From Lepas anatifera (lineage: Eukaryota; Arthropoda; Thecostraca; Lepadidae), in assembly GCA_034440635.1 (NCBI GenBank), contig JAOTON010002129.1:695001-759000 (forward strand): a stretch of 64,000 bases of DNA, read 5' to 3'. The translations under genes were made by a program, and so were the position numbers. The notes under the pieces were generated by a model, which did not search any database, was not told where the DNA came from, and saw only the letters and a list, made by a program, of their open reading frames with translations. Each line of letters opens with the position of its first letter. Position 1 is the stretch's first letter. Shown here piece after piece: positions 1 to 12,695 of the stretch.

Positions 1-659
1 TGAAGCCAAGTCACTTCACAACCCTGCCCTTCCAGGCCCTGTAGGCGCGGGGTAAGCAGGGACTGTAACAGCCCCCATGGGGAGTCGTGCCGTCTCGCGC
101 TTCGTTGCATACTTATGAGGCATGCATTCTGTTTGTAAAAAAAAACGGTGGCTCGCATGAGGTCACTGACAGTGCTTCCGGAAGCACGTAAGGCAAATGC
201 TGAGTTGTTTGGGCTGTGTACTGCGCCCTCGGGTTAGGTGGGGTCTAAAGCTGGATATGGCCTCCGTTTGTCTTCTGTCAACTCCGATGACCACTTTGAG
301 CTTTACCAACGTGTTTCACCGTGGTTGTCTGTGTGTAACCTCTATGTGAGCTTTGCGCATTGTAATATCATGAGATTTTGTTCAACTTATTTTGGGATTG
401 ATCAATTCTTTGTTAATTTTTTCCGGATTTTAGTACAAAGCTAGAAATTAATGCGAATAGAAATTGAATGCGTCTGGAGATTTTGACATTCGCCATCGTT
501 GACCTTGATCCCGTCTCCGCTATGCCGAGGTTGGGCATATGCCGTATGGTATAATAATCAAAGTGCAAATGGCCTCTGTATTATTTCGATGACTAGTATT
601 TCGCTATACGTGATTATTTCTCAGGTCACTTTATCAGTAGGAACCAGAGCGCGAGATTG
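1..659. other. Non-coding, nothing recognised
   Basis: Short reading frames only. I see no splice-bounded conserved coding segment, RNA gene or long repeat. Confidence 0.6.
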
Positions 660-789
660 GGCGCTAGAGGTAAAAGTCAGGCCTTTGACCTGACCTTGGA
701 ATGTGACCTGATGAACTTGTGTCATAAAATTGGGAAGAAATATCGAACTCTTGTGACAAGTAAGAGTGACTTTTACCTCTAAGCGCTAC
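660..789. mobile_element. Small foldback element (~130 bp)
   Basis: GCGCTAGAGGTAAAAGTCA at 661-679 recurs inverted at 767-788 (TGACTTTTACCTCTAAGCGC) with one extra base. The ends are about 20-bp inverted repeats around an 87-bp centre. This fits a miniature inverted-repeat element. Its family is not recognised. Confidence 0.6.
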
Positions 790-1799
790 CTCAATCGGAG
801 AAAATTGTGAGCGGTTGGCATCGCCCCCCTCCTCCCCCCGCCCGCTGAAAGAGCAACCGTGAGGGCTCAACACCTTTTTCTCAAATTCCAATCAAGGTCC
901 GGGATCACTGATCCCCTAATATGGCGGAAGTCGGTGATGACTGTAGCACCAGTAGTCATTGCCCTGGCATTATGGTAGTAAACTTGACATGACGTCACGC
1001 TGTAATGCCGAGATTTGCGCGAGATTGCCTTCCGGAAGACGTGCAGATAATTGACCACACATTTAGTTCGTGCATTAAAAAGTAAGACCACAAAATTTTA
1101 TAAAACAGCACCAACATCATGAGATTGAACGATGAAAAATGTGTTTGCTCTTGGAGTTGCTTTGCGCGCCGGACTGGTGGTTTCCGCCTCTGGCCGATCT
1201 CCGTCGGCGGACATAGCTCCGCGATAGCCGAGCATGCGAATCGGGATTCATGACATACGTCGCGTGATACGCGGTCCGTATCGCTATCAACATTGGATTT
1301 TGTCGCTGTTGTTTCTCGCATTCTTGCGATTGTGAACCGAACGCGTCGGAAAGGCCCACGGAAAAGGTCGCTCATTGACCTTGAACTAAGTCTAGGAAGA
1401 ATAGTGGTACACCAGAAATATGCACTTTGACCCTGGGCGAAACTTAGGGTATAGTTGAAAATTTGGTTTGGTGACCACCCGCGCATTCTGACTGCTTCCT
1501 TGTCTTTGTATTATCTTGGACTCCATTGGACGTAATTAGGGTCCGTTTTGAGCAAAACAAATAGGTGTAAGGAAATGATTCAATGTTTTTAGACTTGGAG
1601 TATGTTTTTGTATGTTTGATATGTGAATCGAAACAATTGGCTTGCTTAGCTGTCTTAGTTGCTGGTCAAATGAACGAGCTTTTATGCCCGTGGGGACCGA
1701 ACTCAGGTGTCTGTGTAGAACTATGGCGGTGGTCAGTCTTGTTCTTCAAAGTTATAAGCCATACCGCTTTGTCGACTCCCGTAGCTTCAGACCCGAAAG
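790..1799. other. Non-coding, nothing recognised
   Basis: There are overlapping short frames on both strands but no conserved protein or structural repeat that I can identify. Confidence 0.55.
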
Positions 1800-2278
1800 C
1801 ACCGGTGCTACCGCTCTTAACATGCCCAGTAGTGTGGGTGCTACCTGTCGTAACCACAGACTCTACTACAGATGCTACCCGTCATAACCATGTGTGTGGT
1901 AGCACGGGTGCTACCTACCGTAGCCACATGCCCGGTGGTATGGGTGCTACCTGCCGTAGCCACATGTCTGGCAGCCTGGGTACTACCTGCCGTAGCCACA
2001 TGTCCGCCTGTACGGGTGCTACTTGCCGTAGCCACATGTCCCGTAGCACCGGTGCTACCTGCCGTAGCCACATGTCCGCCTGTACGGGTGCTACCTGCCG
2101 TAGCCACATGCCCGGTGGCATGGGTGCTACCTGCCGTAGCCACATGTCCCGTAGCACCGGTGCTACCTGTCGTAGCCACATGTCCGGCAGTACGGGTGCT
2201 ACCCTCCGTAGCTACATGTCCCGTAGCACCGGTGCTACCTGCCGTAGTCATATGTCCGGTAGCCCCGATGCTATCGAT
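1800..2278. repeat. 36-bp minisatellite (~12 copies)
   Basis: The unit is CGTAGCCACATGTCCCGTAG followed by CACCGGTGCTACCTGC, with variants. Because 36 is a multiple of three, it reads as a 12-residue repeat (TCRSHMSxSTGA) in a stop-free frame from 1583 to 2284. Other frames on both strands are also open. There is no start context, splice structure or known protein, so I call it a minisatellite. The left part is more diverged. Confidence 0.9.
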
Positions 2279-3967
2279 CCATGATCCCCCTTCTTCAGCC
2301 CTCACGTGTTAGCGTTAGGTCCAGTACCCGATGTCGCTCACCCGGGCAACCGAGGATCTGTCTTTCATTAAAGAAGGCGGACAAGAAATTCTAACGACCC
2401 GTCATTACCGTGTTAGCTGCCGGCTGAGGCGGGAAGCGTCCAGGTGTCGGCTACCAGCCGGATTTCCTGTTGGCCACCCGTGCTGTCCCCGCAGTGAAGG
2501 TGTGCCTCGGGCTGAGCGGCCGCCAAACTCCCGGATGTGGGATATCCGTATTCCAGGTAGGTATCCGGCGGCGGCGGCGGCGGCGGCGGGTCAGCACGCG
2601 CGGTCTCAGCGCCTCCGCCGGTGGCGGCAGGTGGAGGACCAGCGCAGCTAGGGAAGCTCTGGGTACCGCTGTACAATTTACCCGGGGATATTCTCTTACT
2701 TTGACGTGTTCTCTTGTTTTGAAGACCGGGTGATTGCCTCGGAAACTCAGCGATGCTGCTGTGTCGTCGGATTAAGAGGGGTTTAGGCTGCGAGGAATGC
2801 ACCGGTTTCCTCGGCACAGGCTTGCCAATGCTTCAATTTGACCTGTTAAAAGTGGTGAACAAATTATTGCGAGAGGCAAGAAAAAGAGGGGCTCGAGGAG
2901 TGGTATCCCAGCCACTCTCAGTCGTGCGACTAAATAAAGCATTTCGTGGTGTGTAAAATCCAAACCGCGATTATCGTGATGAAAAGTCAGCTGACTTCGA
3001 AGCAGCTTTAACGCGATGGTAATTTCACCGCTAGGTGCCCTCCTCATCAGGCCACGCTGAATAAATATATTTTCCAAAGCGGCTGCCGCTCGATCCAAAA
3101 CGTCTGTCGGCGGCGCCGGCCGGTAACCTTGGCGACAGGAGAGCTCCGCCCACCGTGCTTTCTGCCTGCGGGGGGGGTTCGGCTACACTCGGGTTCAGCA
3201 TGCGGCGGCAATGCCGGATGCACCTTGGCCGGCGCCGGGGGTGTCGGGCCGGCCTGGGACCGTGACCCAGACAGGCGGGCGGCCCAGCGCGCGGCGTCGG
3301 CGGCGGCGCAGCGGCGCTCAGCAGTGGGCAGCCGCTGAGCTGGTTGCCGCGCCGCCGCCGGTGGGGCTCGGGCCTGCTGAGAAGCTACTGACAGATTCTA
3401 GATAGAGACGCTGCCAGCCAGTATTGACTCACTCAGTGGGACGGTGGCGCGGTGTCGGCTATGGGTTTTGAAAACGTGGCCGGCGCCATTTGGTCCGCCT
3501 CACCGTTTCCTCGCCTAAGAATCAGCTTTAGAAAGACAATGTTGGAATCACATGCGTTGAAATGGGGAGAGGATGGGTATAGTGGCCCTCTCTTAAATGA
3601 CGTAAGCATTAACCCTATGGCGCTGACTGGAAAGCAACGATGGAAATGAAACGTCCATGCCCCCCCTCCTCCTATTAAATCCTGACCCTCCCCAGCTACT
3701 GGTTGTGGTCTTCACTCGCTACTGGTGTGAAAAATCATGAAGCAGAGTAAACATTCAGTCTTTTCTTCAGCACTTTCTGAAACATGTAAACACTGGGAGG
3801 TGGGTTGCTTGGAATCTCCGCCTATTGCCACAACGGCCGGCCTGCGGCGTCCCGGGCTGAGTGGTTCCGGCGCTGGAGAGCTGTCTCAGCTTCAGAGATG
3901 TGGCTGCTGCTGGCGTCTCCGCCGGGGCTCGGGGCTACGGGCGGCTGCCTGGGCTGCACTGCAGGCC
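2279..3967. other. GC- and CpG-rich non-coding block with a short GGC run
   Basis: Between about 2410 and 3400 the sequence is strongly GC- and CpG-rich, with a (GGC)n run near 2569-2588. Such blocks can be promoters, but no transcript start or exon can be identified. The rest is ordinary. Confidence 0.5.
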
Positions 3968-5818
3968 GAAGCTGCCACAGCCCTCCCGTCGGCAGTGCGT
4001 CGTGGCGCTGCCACAGCCCTCCCGTCGGCAGTGCGTCTGTGGCTGCTGCCAGCCCTCCCGTCGGCAGTGCGTCTGTGGTGCGCCACAGCCCTCCCGTCGG
4101 AGTGCGTTGTGGCTGCTGCCACAGCCTCGTCGGGTGGTCTGTGGTGCTGCCACAGCCTCGTCGGCAGTGGTTGTGGCTGCTGCCACAGCCTCCCTCGGCA
4201 GGCGTCTGTGGCCGCTGCCAGCCCTCCCGTCGGGTGCGTCTTGGCCGCTGCCACGCCTCCTGGAGTGCATCTGTGGCCGCTGCCACAGCCTCCCGTGGCG
4301 TGGTCTGTGGCCGCTGCCCGCCCTCCGTGGCAGGCGTTGTGGCCGCTGCCAAGCCCTCCGTCGGCAGTGGTTGTGGCCGCGCCAGCCCGTCGGCAGTGCG
4401 TCTGTGGCTGCTGCACAGCCTCCGTCGGCAGTGCGTCTGTGGCCGCTGCCACAGCCTCCGTCGGCAGTGCGTCTGTGGCTGCTGCACAGCCCCGTCGGCA
4501 GTGCGTCTGTGGCTGCGCCAGCCTCCCGTCGGCAGTGCGTCTGTGGCCGCTGCCACAGCCTCCCGTCGGCAGTGCGTTGTGGCCTGCCACGCCCTCCGTG
4601 GGTGATTGTGGCCGCTGCCGCCTCCGTCGGCGTGCGTTGTGGGCTGCCACGCCCTCCGTCGGCGGCGTCTGTGGCCGTGCCACAGCCCTCCCGTGGCGTG
4701 CGTCTGGCCGCTGCCACACCTCCCGTGGGTGCATCTGTGGCGCTGCCGCCTCCCGTCGGGTGGTCTGTGGCCGCTGCCACAGCCCTCCCGTCGGCGTGCG
4801 TCTGTGGCTGCTGCCCCTCCCGTCGGCAGTGCGTCTGTGGCCGCTGCCACGCCTGTCGGAGTGCGTCTGTGGCTGTGCCCGCCCTCCGTGGAGTGCGTCT
4901 GTGGCCGCTGCCGCCTCCGTGGGTGCGTTTGGCGCTCGCCCTCCGTCGGCAGTGGTCTGTGGCCGCTGCACCCTCTCGGCGTGCATCTGTGGCTGCTGCC
5001 ACAGCCTCCGTGGCAGTGGTTGTGGCTGCTGCACGTCCTGTGGCAGTGCGTTGTGGCGCTGCCGCCTCCTGTCGGCATGCGTCGTGGCCGCTGCACACCT
5101 CCGTCGGCAGTGCGTTTGGTGCTGCCCGCCTCCCGTCGGCAGTGCGTCTGTGGCCGCTGCCACAGCCTCCGTGGCAGTGCGTCGTGGCGCTGCCAACCCT
5201 CCGTCGGCAGTGCGTCTGTGGCCGCTGCCACGCCTCGTCGGCAGTGCGTCTGTGGCTGCTGCCACACCCTCCGTCGGCAGTGCGTTGTGGCCGCTGCCAC
5301 AGCCTCCCGTCGGCAGTGCGTCGTGGCCGCTGCCACACCTCCCGTCGGCAGTGCGTTGTGGTGCTGCCACGCTCCCGTGGGTGCGTTGGGCCGCTGCCCG
5401 CCTCCGTCGGAGTGCGTTGTGGCCGCTGCCGCCCTCCGTCGGCGTGCATCTGTGGTGCTGCCCAGCCTCCGTCGGGTGCGTTGTGGCTGCTGCCACCCTC
5501 CCGTGGCAGTGGTCTTGGCCGCTGCCACAGCCTCCCGTGGCGTGGTCTGGCCGCTGCCACAGCCCTCCCGTCGGCAGTGCGTCTTGGCCGCGCACAGCCT
5601 CCGTCGGCAGTGCGTCTGTGGCCGCTGCCACAGCCCTCCCGTCGGCAGTGCGTCGTGGCTGCTGCCACAGCCCTCCCGTCGGCAGTGCATCTGTGGCTGC
5701 TGCCACAGCCCTCCCGTCGGCAGTGCGTCTGTGGCCGCTGCCACAGCCCTCCCGTCGGCAGTGCGTCTGTGGCCGCTGCCACAGCCCTCCCGTCGGCAGT
5801 GCGTCTGTGGCCGCTGCC
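3968..5818. repeat. 38-bp GC-rich minisatellite (~49 copies)
   Basis: The unit is CCACAGCCCTCCCGTCGGCA followed by GTGCGTCTGTGGCCGCTG. The period is exactly 38 bp where clean (for example 5703 to 5741). Units at both ends are intact, while units in the middle are riddled with 1-4 base losses. Because 38 is not a multiple of three and the unit lacks stops, long frames (600-735 codons) exist on both strands. None is believed to be a gene. Confidence 0.95.
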
Positions 5819-7837
5819 GGGCAGCCTGCGGCACCCGTGTATAAAAATTCCTCAGGGCACAAAATGACAGAGATACGGAAATATCCAAGCCAAGTGATGT
5901 CTGTGTCGAGTCTGCGGGAGACGCCGAGTACTGTTGTTGCCTAAGGACGAGCGTGAAGGTAGCCGGACGCCAGCGGTGGCCGGCTCCCAGGCCGGGTGTC
6001 GCCGACAGCAGCGGCGGTGTGTGTGTGTGCTATCACCGTGTATGAGTCACGTGCCGAGAGTGAGCGGGTTTCACCCGGTATGGTGGTGGGTGCGTCGCGT
6101 CGGCGGGGGAAGGGTCGTTCAGGGAACCAGCGCTGTCACCAAGCCCCCCCTCCCCTCCGACTAGAGGTGGGACTTTCGAGGCCCGGAGACCGGGGGAAAA
6201 CCCTGACCCAGACCCGCGGGCTTTGATTTGGCCTGAAGACCTGATATTGGCCCTCATCAAGGTTTATACTGGGCTTTTACCGTGTTGGTACACATAGTCA
6301 GTTTTCAGTTAAATGAACACAAATTTACAATCTTTTTTCTCTCAGATAGAAAAAGTTCCGTATTTTTACTGTCAGGTTCTGCCGAATGAATTTAGGGTTA
6401 AGTTGAATGCATGGGCAAGTGTCGCATTTCCTTAAACTCTGAAGTTTGTTATTGCTTTCTCATCTATTCATCAGTATGATTGCAACTAACCCGCCTAGTT
6501 CCTGCCAGCACATCATGATTTGTAAGAACAAAGCTGAAGAGAATATCTGATGTTAGTGGGCTGAATTTTATCCAATTCTTAGTCTGGGCTGTCGTATGCA
6601 TGCTTGTCCATAGTTTTTCCATCCTGCCCAGAGTTTTAAATGTGATGCTTATTACTTGAAGTCAGCATACATCATGAACCCAAAGATATTTACCAGCCTT
6701 ATGATTGATATTCCACTTCATACCGTATGCGTTTTTTGTAGGATAATTGTCTGCTGACTTGTTGGAGATAGCTTAGTCTGCCTAATGCTCCGTGCACCTT
6801 TTTTATCATAATTGGATGCAACCAAAAAGTCTTTCAGGTTTAGTTGACCAATAAGTGTATTTTAGAAGCCCAATAACGATACATTTGATTTATACAATCA
6901 TTTTGATGCTTCTCATGTTCCTGGGCGTGCCTGGATATATTCAGACATTTTTTTCGAAAGGCCCAGTGTGAAATGGTCTTCAGAAAACAGCATCCGACTG
7001 GGCCCGGGTCCGGGTCTGCAAAATTACCCAAAACTCCCACCTCTAGTCTCGACCCACCCGGCACTCTCAAACCCCTCCAAGAAATCAACCCTAACCGATG
7101 TTTTTTTCGAGGGCTTGTAGAACATGGCGGCACCTGAGTGCGGTGTGTGCGAGCGTTTCGCGGGATCTGCAGAAGTTTCGGCGGGCTGTGGTCGTGTGGC
7201 TAGTGTCGACCGGCTCATATGTGCTCGCCGGGAGGAGCGGGGTCTGTAATTGCCACCACCATCGGTGACGGACTCCGGTCGCGTGACGGCCACGCGCCTG
7301 ACTCATCCCCCAGCCGCTGTAGTTGCGCTGTTTTCCTCCGTTCAGCTCATGACTGGCCGCCGGTGTCGCCAGGGTTCAGAGAGGGGTGCAGGTGGAGCGC
7401 AGGGGCAGGTGCCGGGGTGGGTGAGCTGAGCCTTTCGGCGGCATCGGAGTTGGAGGGCTTGTTTCCGGGGTACGAGCTTAACATAAGTCTAGCCCTGGCT
7501 CCTCTCTTTGGCGACTGAAATGTACTCTCATTGATGGTATCAATAAGTTTTTTTCCTGAAGCTGCTGGTTATCCTGGACGAGCCAGTGGACGAGCCTCCT
7601 GCTCAGCTGCCATCTACGTCGGCGACCGTTTCACGTCCTGGTGGATGCGCCGGTGCTGAGGCCGCCTGCTGTCCAGTGCAGCAGCTGTGGGGGATATCCT
7701 ACGGTCGCTACTGAGGGTCCGATCATTGCTGCTGCGGCCTGCCCGTCTGTGGCGACGTCTAAGCTGCTGCGCTGCGCTGGACGCCGACGCCACGGGGTTC
7801 CGGGTGTGAGATTACTGTGTACACCGCCCAGATCCGT
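5819..7837. other. Non-coding stretch
   Basis: A GC-rich edge (to about 6200), then AT-rich unique-looking sequence to 7000, then GC-rich again. Nothing is identified in it. Confidence 0.5.
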
Positions 7838-8155
7838 CTGCCGCCCAGATTGTCCTCCCGTTTCCGACCCCGTTCCCCGTCCTGACCCTCCGCCTCGATT
7901 GTCCTGCCGTTTCCGACCCCGTTCCCCGTCCTGACCCTCCGCCCAGATTGTCCTGCCGTTTCCGACCCCGTTCCCCGTCCTGACCCTCCGCCCAGATTGT
8001 CCTGCCGTTTCCGACCCCGTTCCCCGTCCTGACCATCCGCCCAGATTGTCCTCCGTTCCCGACCCCGTTCCCCGTCCTGACCATCCGCTCAGATTGTCCT
8101 CCCGTTTCCGACCCCGTTCCCCGTCCTGACCATCCGCCCAGATTGTCCTGCCGTA
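7838..8155. repeat. 50-bp minisatellite (~6 copies)
   Basis: The unit is CCGCCCAGATTGTCCTGCCG followed by TTTCCGACCCCGTTCCCCGT and CCTGACCCTC, with small variants. Open frames across it on both strands are repeat artefacts. Confidence 0.92.
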
Positions 8156-9420
8156 CCCTGTGTTCCGTGCTGACCCGCCGCCGGGTGTTGCATCGGAGAC
8201 GCCGGCGCCGCTCCGGCCGTCGAGCGAGCGTTGCCGGAGGTGGATGGTGTGCACCTTGCGGTGACGCTGATTTGGAAACTTCCCCGCAGTGTCAATGAAG
8301 CTGCGAGTGTGCAGGCTGTGGCTGTTTCACTCTGCCGGGCTGGGCTAAATTGGAAACGGTCGTCGTCTGCGGTCGTTTGGGTATAATTACGCCGTCCAGG
8401 GGCCTATCCCAGTGTCCTCGTGAATAGGCAGTCACGGATGTGTGTCCGCAGGCTCAGTTTCGGCAGCTGGTGTTCCGTGCAGCTTACTGATCGGGGACTT
8501 ATTACACACCTCCCTGGCCACCAAAACACAATGGAAGTGTCTCGGCAGATTCCTTTAATAACCCTATCCCTGTCACGGTCGTGGGTGGGGGGTGGGGGTG
8601 GGGGAATTCTGTCCAACCCTTTTGCTTTTCTTGGATATCTCTAAAACGGTTTGCAATAGGTATTTGAAACATGCTAACTTTTCTTAAACCTAGATTTGGG
8701 TGATTCTGTAAAGGTTGTGAAATAATGTCTTAGCCAAGGGCGGAGATGTGGTAGGTGTTTTGAGAGGATATATTTTCAGAGTATTGTGTGCAGCGCGTTT
8801 TTCGTACAGCAAAGCGGTCCGTAACAATATGGAAAGCAAGTAGAAACTTTTCATGTCATTAATTAGATGTCAGGTGATAATTCATTCACATTTCCATGTC
8901 ATTTTTAAGAGCGGTTCCAGCAAGTCAAATGGAGTGGGGATGTCAAATGTAATGTGATTTTACGCTTGCGGAGTGATTACGCTGCGTAGAGGGCAATCGG
9001 GAGGAACAAAAGTAAACATGCCATACTCCCAACCCTGTACCGTATGTTGAAGTGCCATATGCTTGCTCAGCTATTGTGATTAAAGGTTTCACGCATGTTC
9101 AAGCGTATTTTAGGATTTTGAGTGCAGTGAATAGGATACGCATCCAAGATCGGACATATAAAAATTTATACATATACGGATCAGGGTGACAAGATAATTC
9201 AGAATCTCCCCGGGTTTGGCTTGAGCGAATAAAGTTTGGACAATATGTAAATATAAATAGTCATGAATCTATGAATATGCTTTTCAGATATTGGCAATAT
9301 GTGTCCTACTCTACAATTTTTCCTGCATCCGTCTCTGATTTTGTTGCATACAATTTGTCTCTATTTGATAGTTGTCGGGCAATATCTGACGTTTGTTAAT
9401 TTATGCACGAAGAACTGATA

Positions 9421-9422
<2 letters not shown>
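8156..9422. other. Non-coding stretch
   Basis: I see no gene. It becomes AT-rich towards the TA repeat. Confidence 0.5.

Positions 9423-9492
<70 letters not shown>
9423..9492. repeat. (AT)n microsatellite
   Basis: About 35 uninterrupted AT units. Confidence 0.98.
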
Positions 9493-9494
<2 letters not shown>

Positions 9495-9639
9495 AAAGAT
9501 ACACCTACGTACTTCCACCATATAGTTCTGGCCCTGGATCTGCCATTGAATTTTGAATTTTTTCCTTCCTGAAATAAAGTGATAATTGTACATATATTGT
9601 CTTTCAATACTACCTATTTTTAAACCTAGTATATTATGA

Positions 9640-9789
9640 CCAAGAGTTATTGAAAATAAAAAAACGGTGAAAAATGTAGATTTTGCGTGCCCCTGCCCAC
9701 AATTTTCCAAATTGGATATTTTCGATCGAGTTCAGCGTAGGATGAATCGATCCCTCCACCATTGTTATCGGAGCCAGCTAGATATAGGG
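9640..9789 (+). mobile_element. Degenerate end of an L-type TTAA element
   Basis: The sequence up to ATATAGGG, followed by TTAA (9790-9793), resembles the right end of the element at 46891-48400. Shared features are an A/T-rich run, GTTCAGC…GGA(A/T)GAATCGAT and a terminal GGG. It is old and only weakly similar. Confidence 0.4.
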
Positions 9790-10008
9790 TTAAAGGGAGT
9801 GTGACACTTCAATAGTGGGAATTGAACTGAGCTAGCCAACGTGATCAGTTCAGGTATTTGACGTGGACGTATTTGAATGGATGCGTTTTCCGTGCTCTTA
9901 GAAAAGATCAAAACACTCTTGTTCTAATTCAAAATCAGCAATGACATAATGGTGAAGGATACATTCTTTTGACTACATTATGTGCTAATTTTCATTCGCC
10001 TCGACCGT

Positions 10009-10208
10009 CTCTGGCTCAAGCTAGAAGAAGACACAAATAAGAAGGAAATCATCATTTTTGGCCTACTATCGTCTTTTCGTCACTTATTTTTTCCTTGATT
10101 TATTGTTTCTCTGGCTCAAGCTAGTAGAAGATACAAATAAGAAGTAAATCATCATTTTTGGCCTACTATCGCCTTTTCGTCGCTTATCTTTTTCCTTGAT
10201 TTTTTTGT
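10009..10208. repeat. 100-bp direct tandem duplication (2 copies)
   Basis: CTCTGGCTCAAGCTAG… at 10009 recurs at 10109 with a few substitutions, including the segment CATCATTTTTGGCCTACTAT. Confidence 0.95.
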
Positions 10209-11073
10209 TGCGTTTCACGTGTTTTTGTGAGCTCCTTCAAGAAACAGAAAGTTTCTACGGCGGGCACATTGAAATATTTCAGGATGGCTAACTTTAGAGA
10301 ACAAGAAAAACCAAGTTTCGTGAAAGAGAACATCAGCATTGGTCATTAAACTAAAACGCAACAATTGAACAACAATGAAACATGGAGGTCAACGTTGTCA
10401 CAGACAAAATGGAGCCCAAAAACGAAAGTGATTAGATAGAATACAAAACGAATACGAAGCCGAAGAATCAAACATTTTCACTCTCATATTGTTTAGTTAA
10501 AATGTTCGAAGTATATGTTTGTGTGTGTTTGTATGTGTTTTTTAACCGGTACCTAATCCTTGTCCTTATCCTCACTCTACCTGGAGGCTGTGAGCGCATG
10601 CGTTTGTGGCTGCAGCGACCCCTCCAGGTAGAATCCCATCCTCTTTATCCTCACCTTGCCTCATCCTTACCATCGCCTTCCATAGCCTATAATCACTTCA
10701 TACTCATCACAACATTTTAAAATCCACCTCATTCGTGTGGAAGTGTGAGTAATACATGATGCATGATGATTAATACATGATAGAGCATACCGAGAAACCA
10801 CTTGATCGAAATGTAATTGGCCACAGAACTCAACGTTCGCGGAGAAAAAGGCGACAATCCACCGCCCACCAACCCCCTCCCCACGGGTGCTCGCGTGGTA
10901 TGAGCTTAACTTGAGAACGTGACGCGATGCTCAGGTCTGCGGCGCGGACAAATATTTCTTGCTTGAATGCCTCTTGCAAAGTGCCCCTTTCCAGCCTACG
11001 TGCCAAACGTGCATGCGATACTGGGGACTGCGAATGTACATAACTTAATTCAATTGCTAGTCTGAAACGTGAA

Positions 11074-11077
<4 letters not shown>

Positions 11078-11117
<40 letters not shown>
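11078..11117. repeat. (AT)n microsatellite
   Basis: A run of about 18 AT units inside the K-type element. Confidence 0.95.
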
Positions 11118-11120
<3 letters not shown>

Positions 11121-11379
11121 GATAAGTCGAGATCGAAAAGTTTCACTTGCTTCCTAAATGTAATAGCCTTTTTTAGCTAAACGCGCTGAATTTGTATCCG
11201 TTTGTGGTGGCTCCATCTGGCGCGAAGCATTATCATATTTTATGCCGATTTGACGTCACGCGACTTGGATTTCTTAGCTTTAGCAATGGAAAATTAACTG
11301 AAACCCTGTTTTGGGCTAATTAACCATTTTGTGCGCAACTAAGATCAAATCCATTATTTTTAGTAAATATTCTCCTTAA

Positions 11380-12209
11380 CACGCGCTTTGACGGGGGTCT
11401 GAGCCACCTTCGCGTTGACGGGGTACCCCCTCCACGAAGATCTCGAGAATCACGCTAGGTAGCGAAAAACAGTAAACGGCTTTGGGTAGCCCATCCGCTT
11501 CTCCATCGAAAATATTTGTACCATTTTTTGTCAGGTCACATGTAAGGTCACAAAAGGTCAAAACATGCCGTCATAGGGATGACATGTAAATGAAGGTTTT
11601 CGGTCATCACATCTGAACAAGTAAATATAGAGCAAAACAATTTAAACCAATGGAATCCTCGCAGCAAGCCGAATCAAATTATATATAATATGACCTTGCT
11701 AGGTTTAATCAAGGATTTGACCTGACCTGAGGTCAGGTCAAGGTCAACTTAGGTAAAATGCATATCATTAGAACCGCAGAGACAAGGCGAATCTAATACT
11801 GCCAAAATAAACGCTCTATCACCATCAGTTACACAGTTATTCAGCTAAAACCATTTTCCCATGTATTTCCAATGGGGAGGCCATGGCACGTACCTGACCT
11901 TAAGTAATCGATATCAAAAATACCGGAGCATATTTTAGAGAACTTGGTAGGCCCATTATGTGAGATGAGTTTCAATCGGATAAGTTCACCCTCTTCCGAC
12001 TTATGTTATCTTAAACTTTTTTGAAGTCCGGTTACTTGACCTGGATGGTTACTTGACCTGAGATGGCCTAACCTTAAAATTTTGACACAAGTTGTACAAA
12101 TTATAAGACAAAAGGTATGTTAAGTACGGTGGCGCTACGCGCCGCAGTTGTTATGCTGTTTCCGAAAAACCCGAGGGGGTGCGGGTACCCGCCCCCGTTA
12201 ATGCGCGTG
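11380..12209 (-). mobile_element. Y-type TTAA element, 830 bp, reverse copy
   Basis: Exact TTAA flanks (11376-11379 and 12210-12213). Termini are CACGCGC…GCGCGTG. It is the reverse complement, with moderate divergence, of the copy at 49807-50626 (shared segments include ATGACGGCATGTTTTGACCT inverted, and the AGGTCA-rich core). It is non-autonomous, with no transposase frame. The TTAA duplication suggests piggyBac- or Kolobok-type mobilisation. Confidence 0.85.
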
Positions 12210-12259
12210 TTAAAACCACTATGGTCCGGAATTGCGCCGAAGTGTCATATTCCCTTTAA

Positions 12260-12695
12260 CACGCGCACTGGAGGGGTCTCGGAGGCCCCACCTGTTTTTC
12301 CAAGGTGGCTGGAGTCCTGCTCGTAGCCGAAAAAACGACACTTGTCCGCATTTGAGAGAATTAAAGGCGCGTCGATTTGTGAAAAATTTTTAAATAGGCC
12401 GAAAATGGCTTGACTTATAGGCTTTCAAAGTCAGACCTGCATTTTGAGATCGCCACAATCCTGCGGTCAGACCAGTTCGCTTGCATTGGGGACTGCGTGG
12501 TGACGTCATAACGCCATATAACCGGGATGATATGTCAAGGTCAACTCACATTAAGGTGAAGGTCATACCACCACTTTCAAGGTCATTGTCCCCATTGATT
12601 CTTGTCAAGTGACGTTACCCACTATCTGCGTTCGTTCTAAGCCTTTTAGTTGCCGATATCTCAGAGGGGCCACCAGCCCCCCCTTCCAGTGCGCG
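12260..12695 (-). mobile_element. Z-type TTAA element, 436 bp, internally deleted reverse copy
   Basis: It follows TTAA at 12256-12259, starts CACGCGCACTGGAGG and ends CCAGTGCGCG. Internal segments (for example GACGTCATAACGCCATATAA, and the CCCCAATGCAAGCGAACTGG region inverted) match the 925-bp copy at 51356-52280, so this copy has lost about half the interior. Confidence 0.75.

Larger units (their letters stand above)
9794..11375 (+). mobile_element. K-type TTAA element, interrupted, containing a TA tract
   Basis: It begins AGGGAGTGTGACAC right after TTAA. The first ~55 bases, then 10770-11345 (for example ACCACTTGATCGAAATGTAA), match the related copy at 20322-21187. The intervening 9850-10770 is unrelated sequence, including a 100-bp tandem duplication, and is likely a later insertion. 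The 3' boundary is uncertain. It has no coding capacity. Confidence 0.5.

Noticed and set aside
1583..2284. A 233-codon frame with a 12-residue TCRSHMSxSTGA repeat
   Set aside because: The 36-bp unit is a multiple of three, so frames stay open on both strands. No signal peptide, start context or known family supports a protein.
3737..5944. A 735-codon open frame, with 600-688-codon frames on the other strand
   Set aside because: It lies over a 38-bp stop-free repeat. Several frames on both strands are open at once, and no known domain or splice structure is present.
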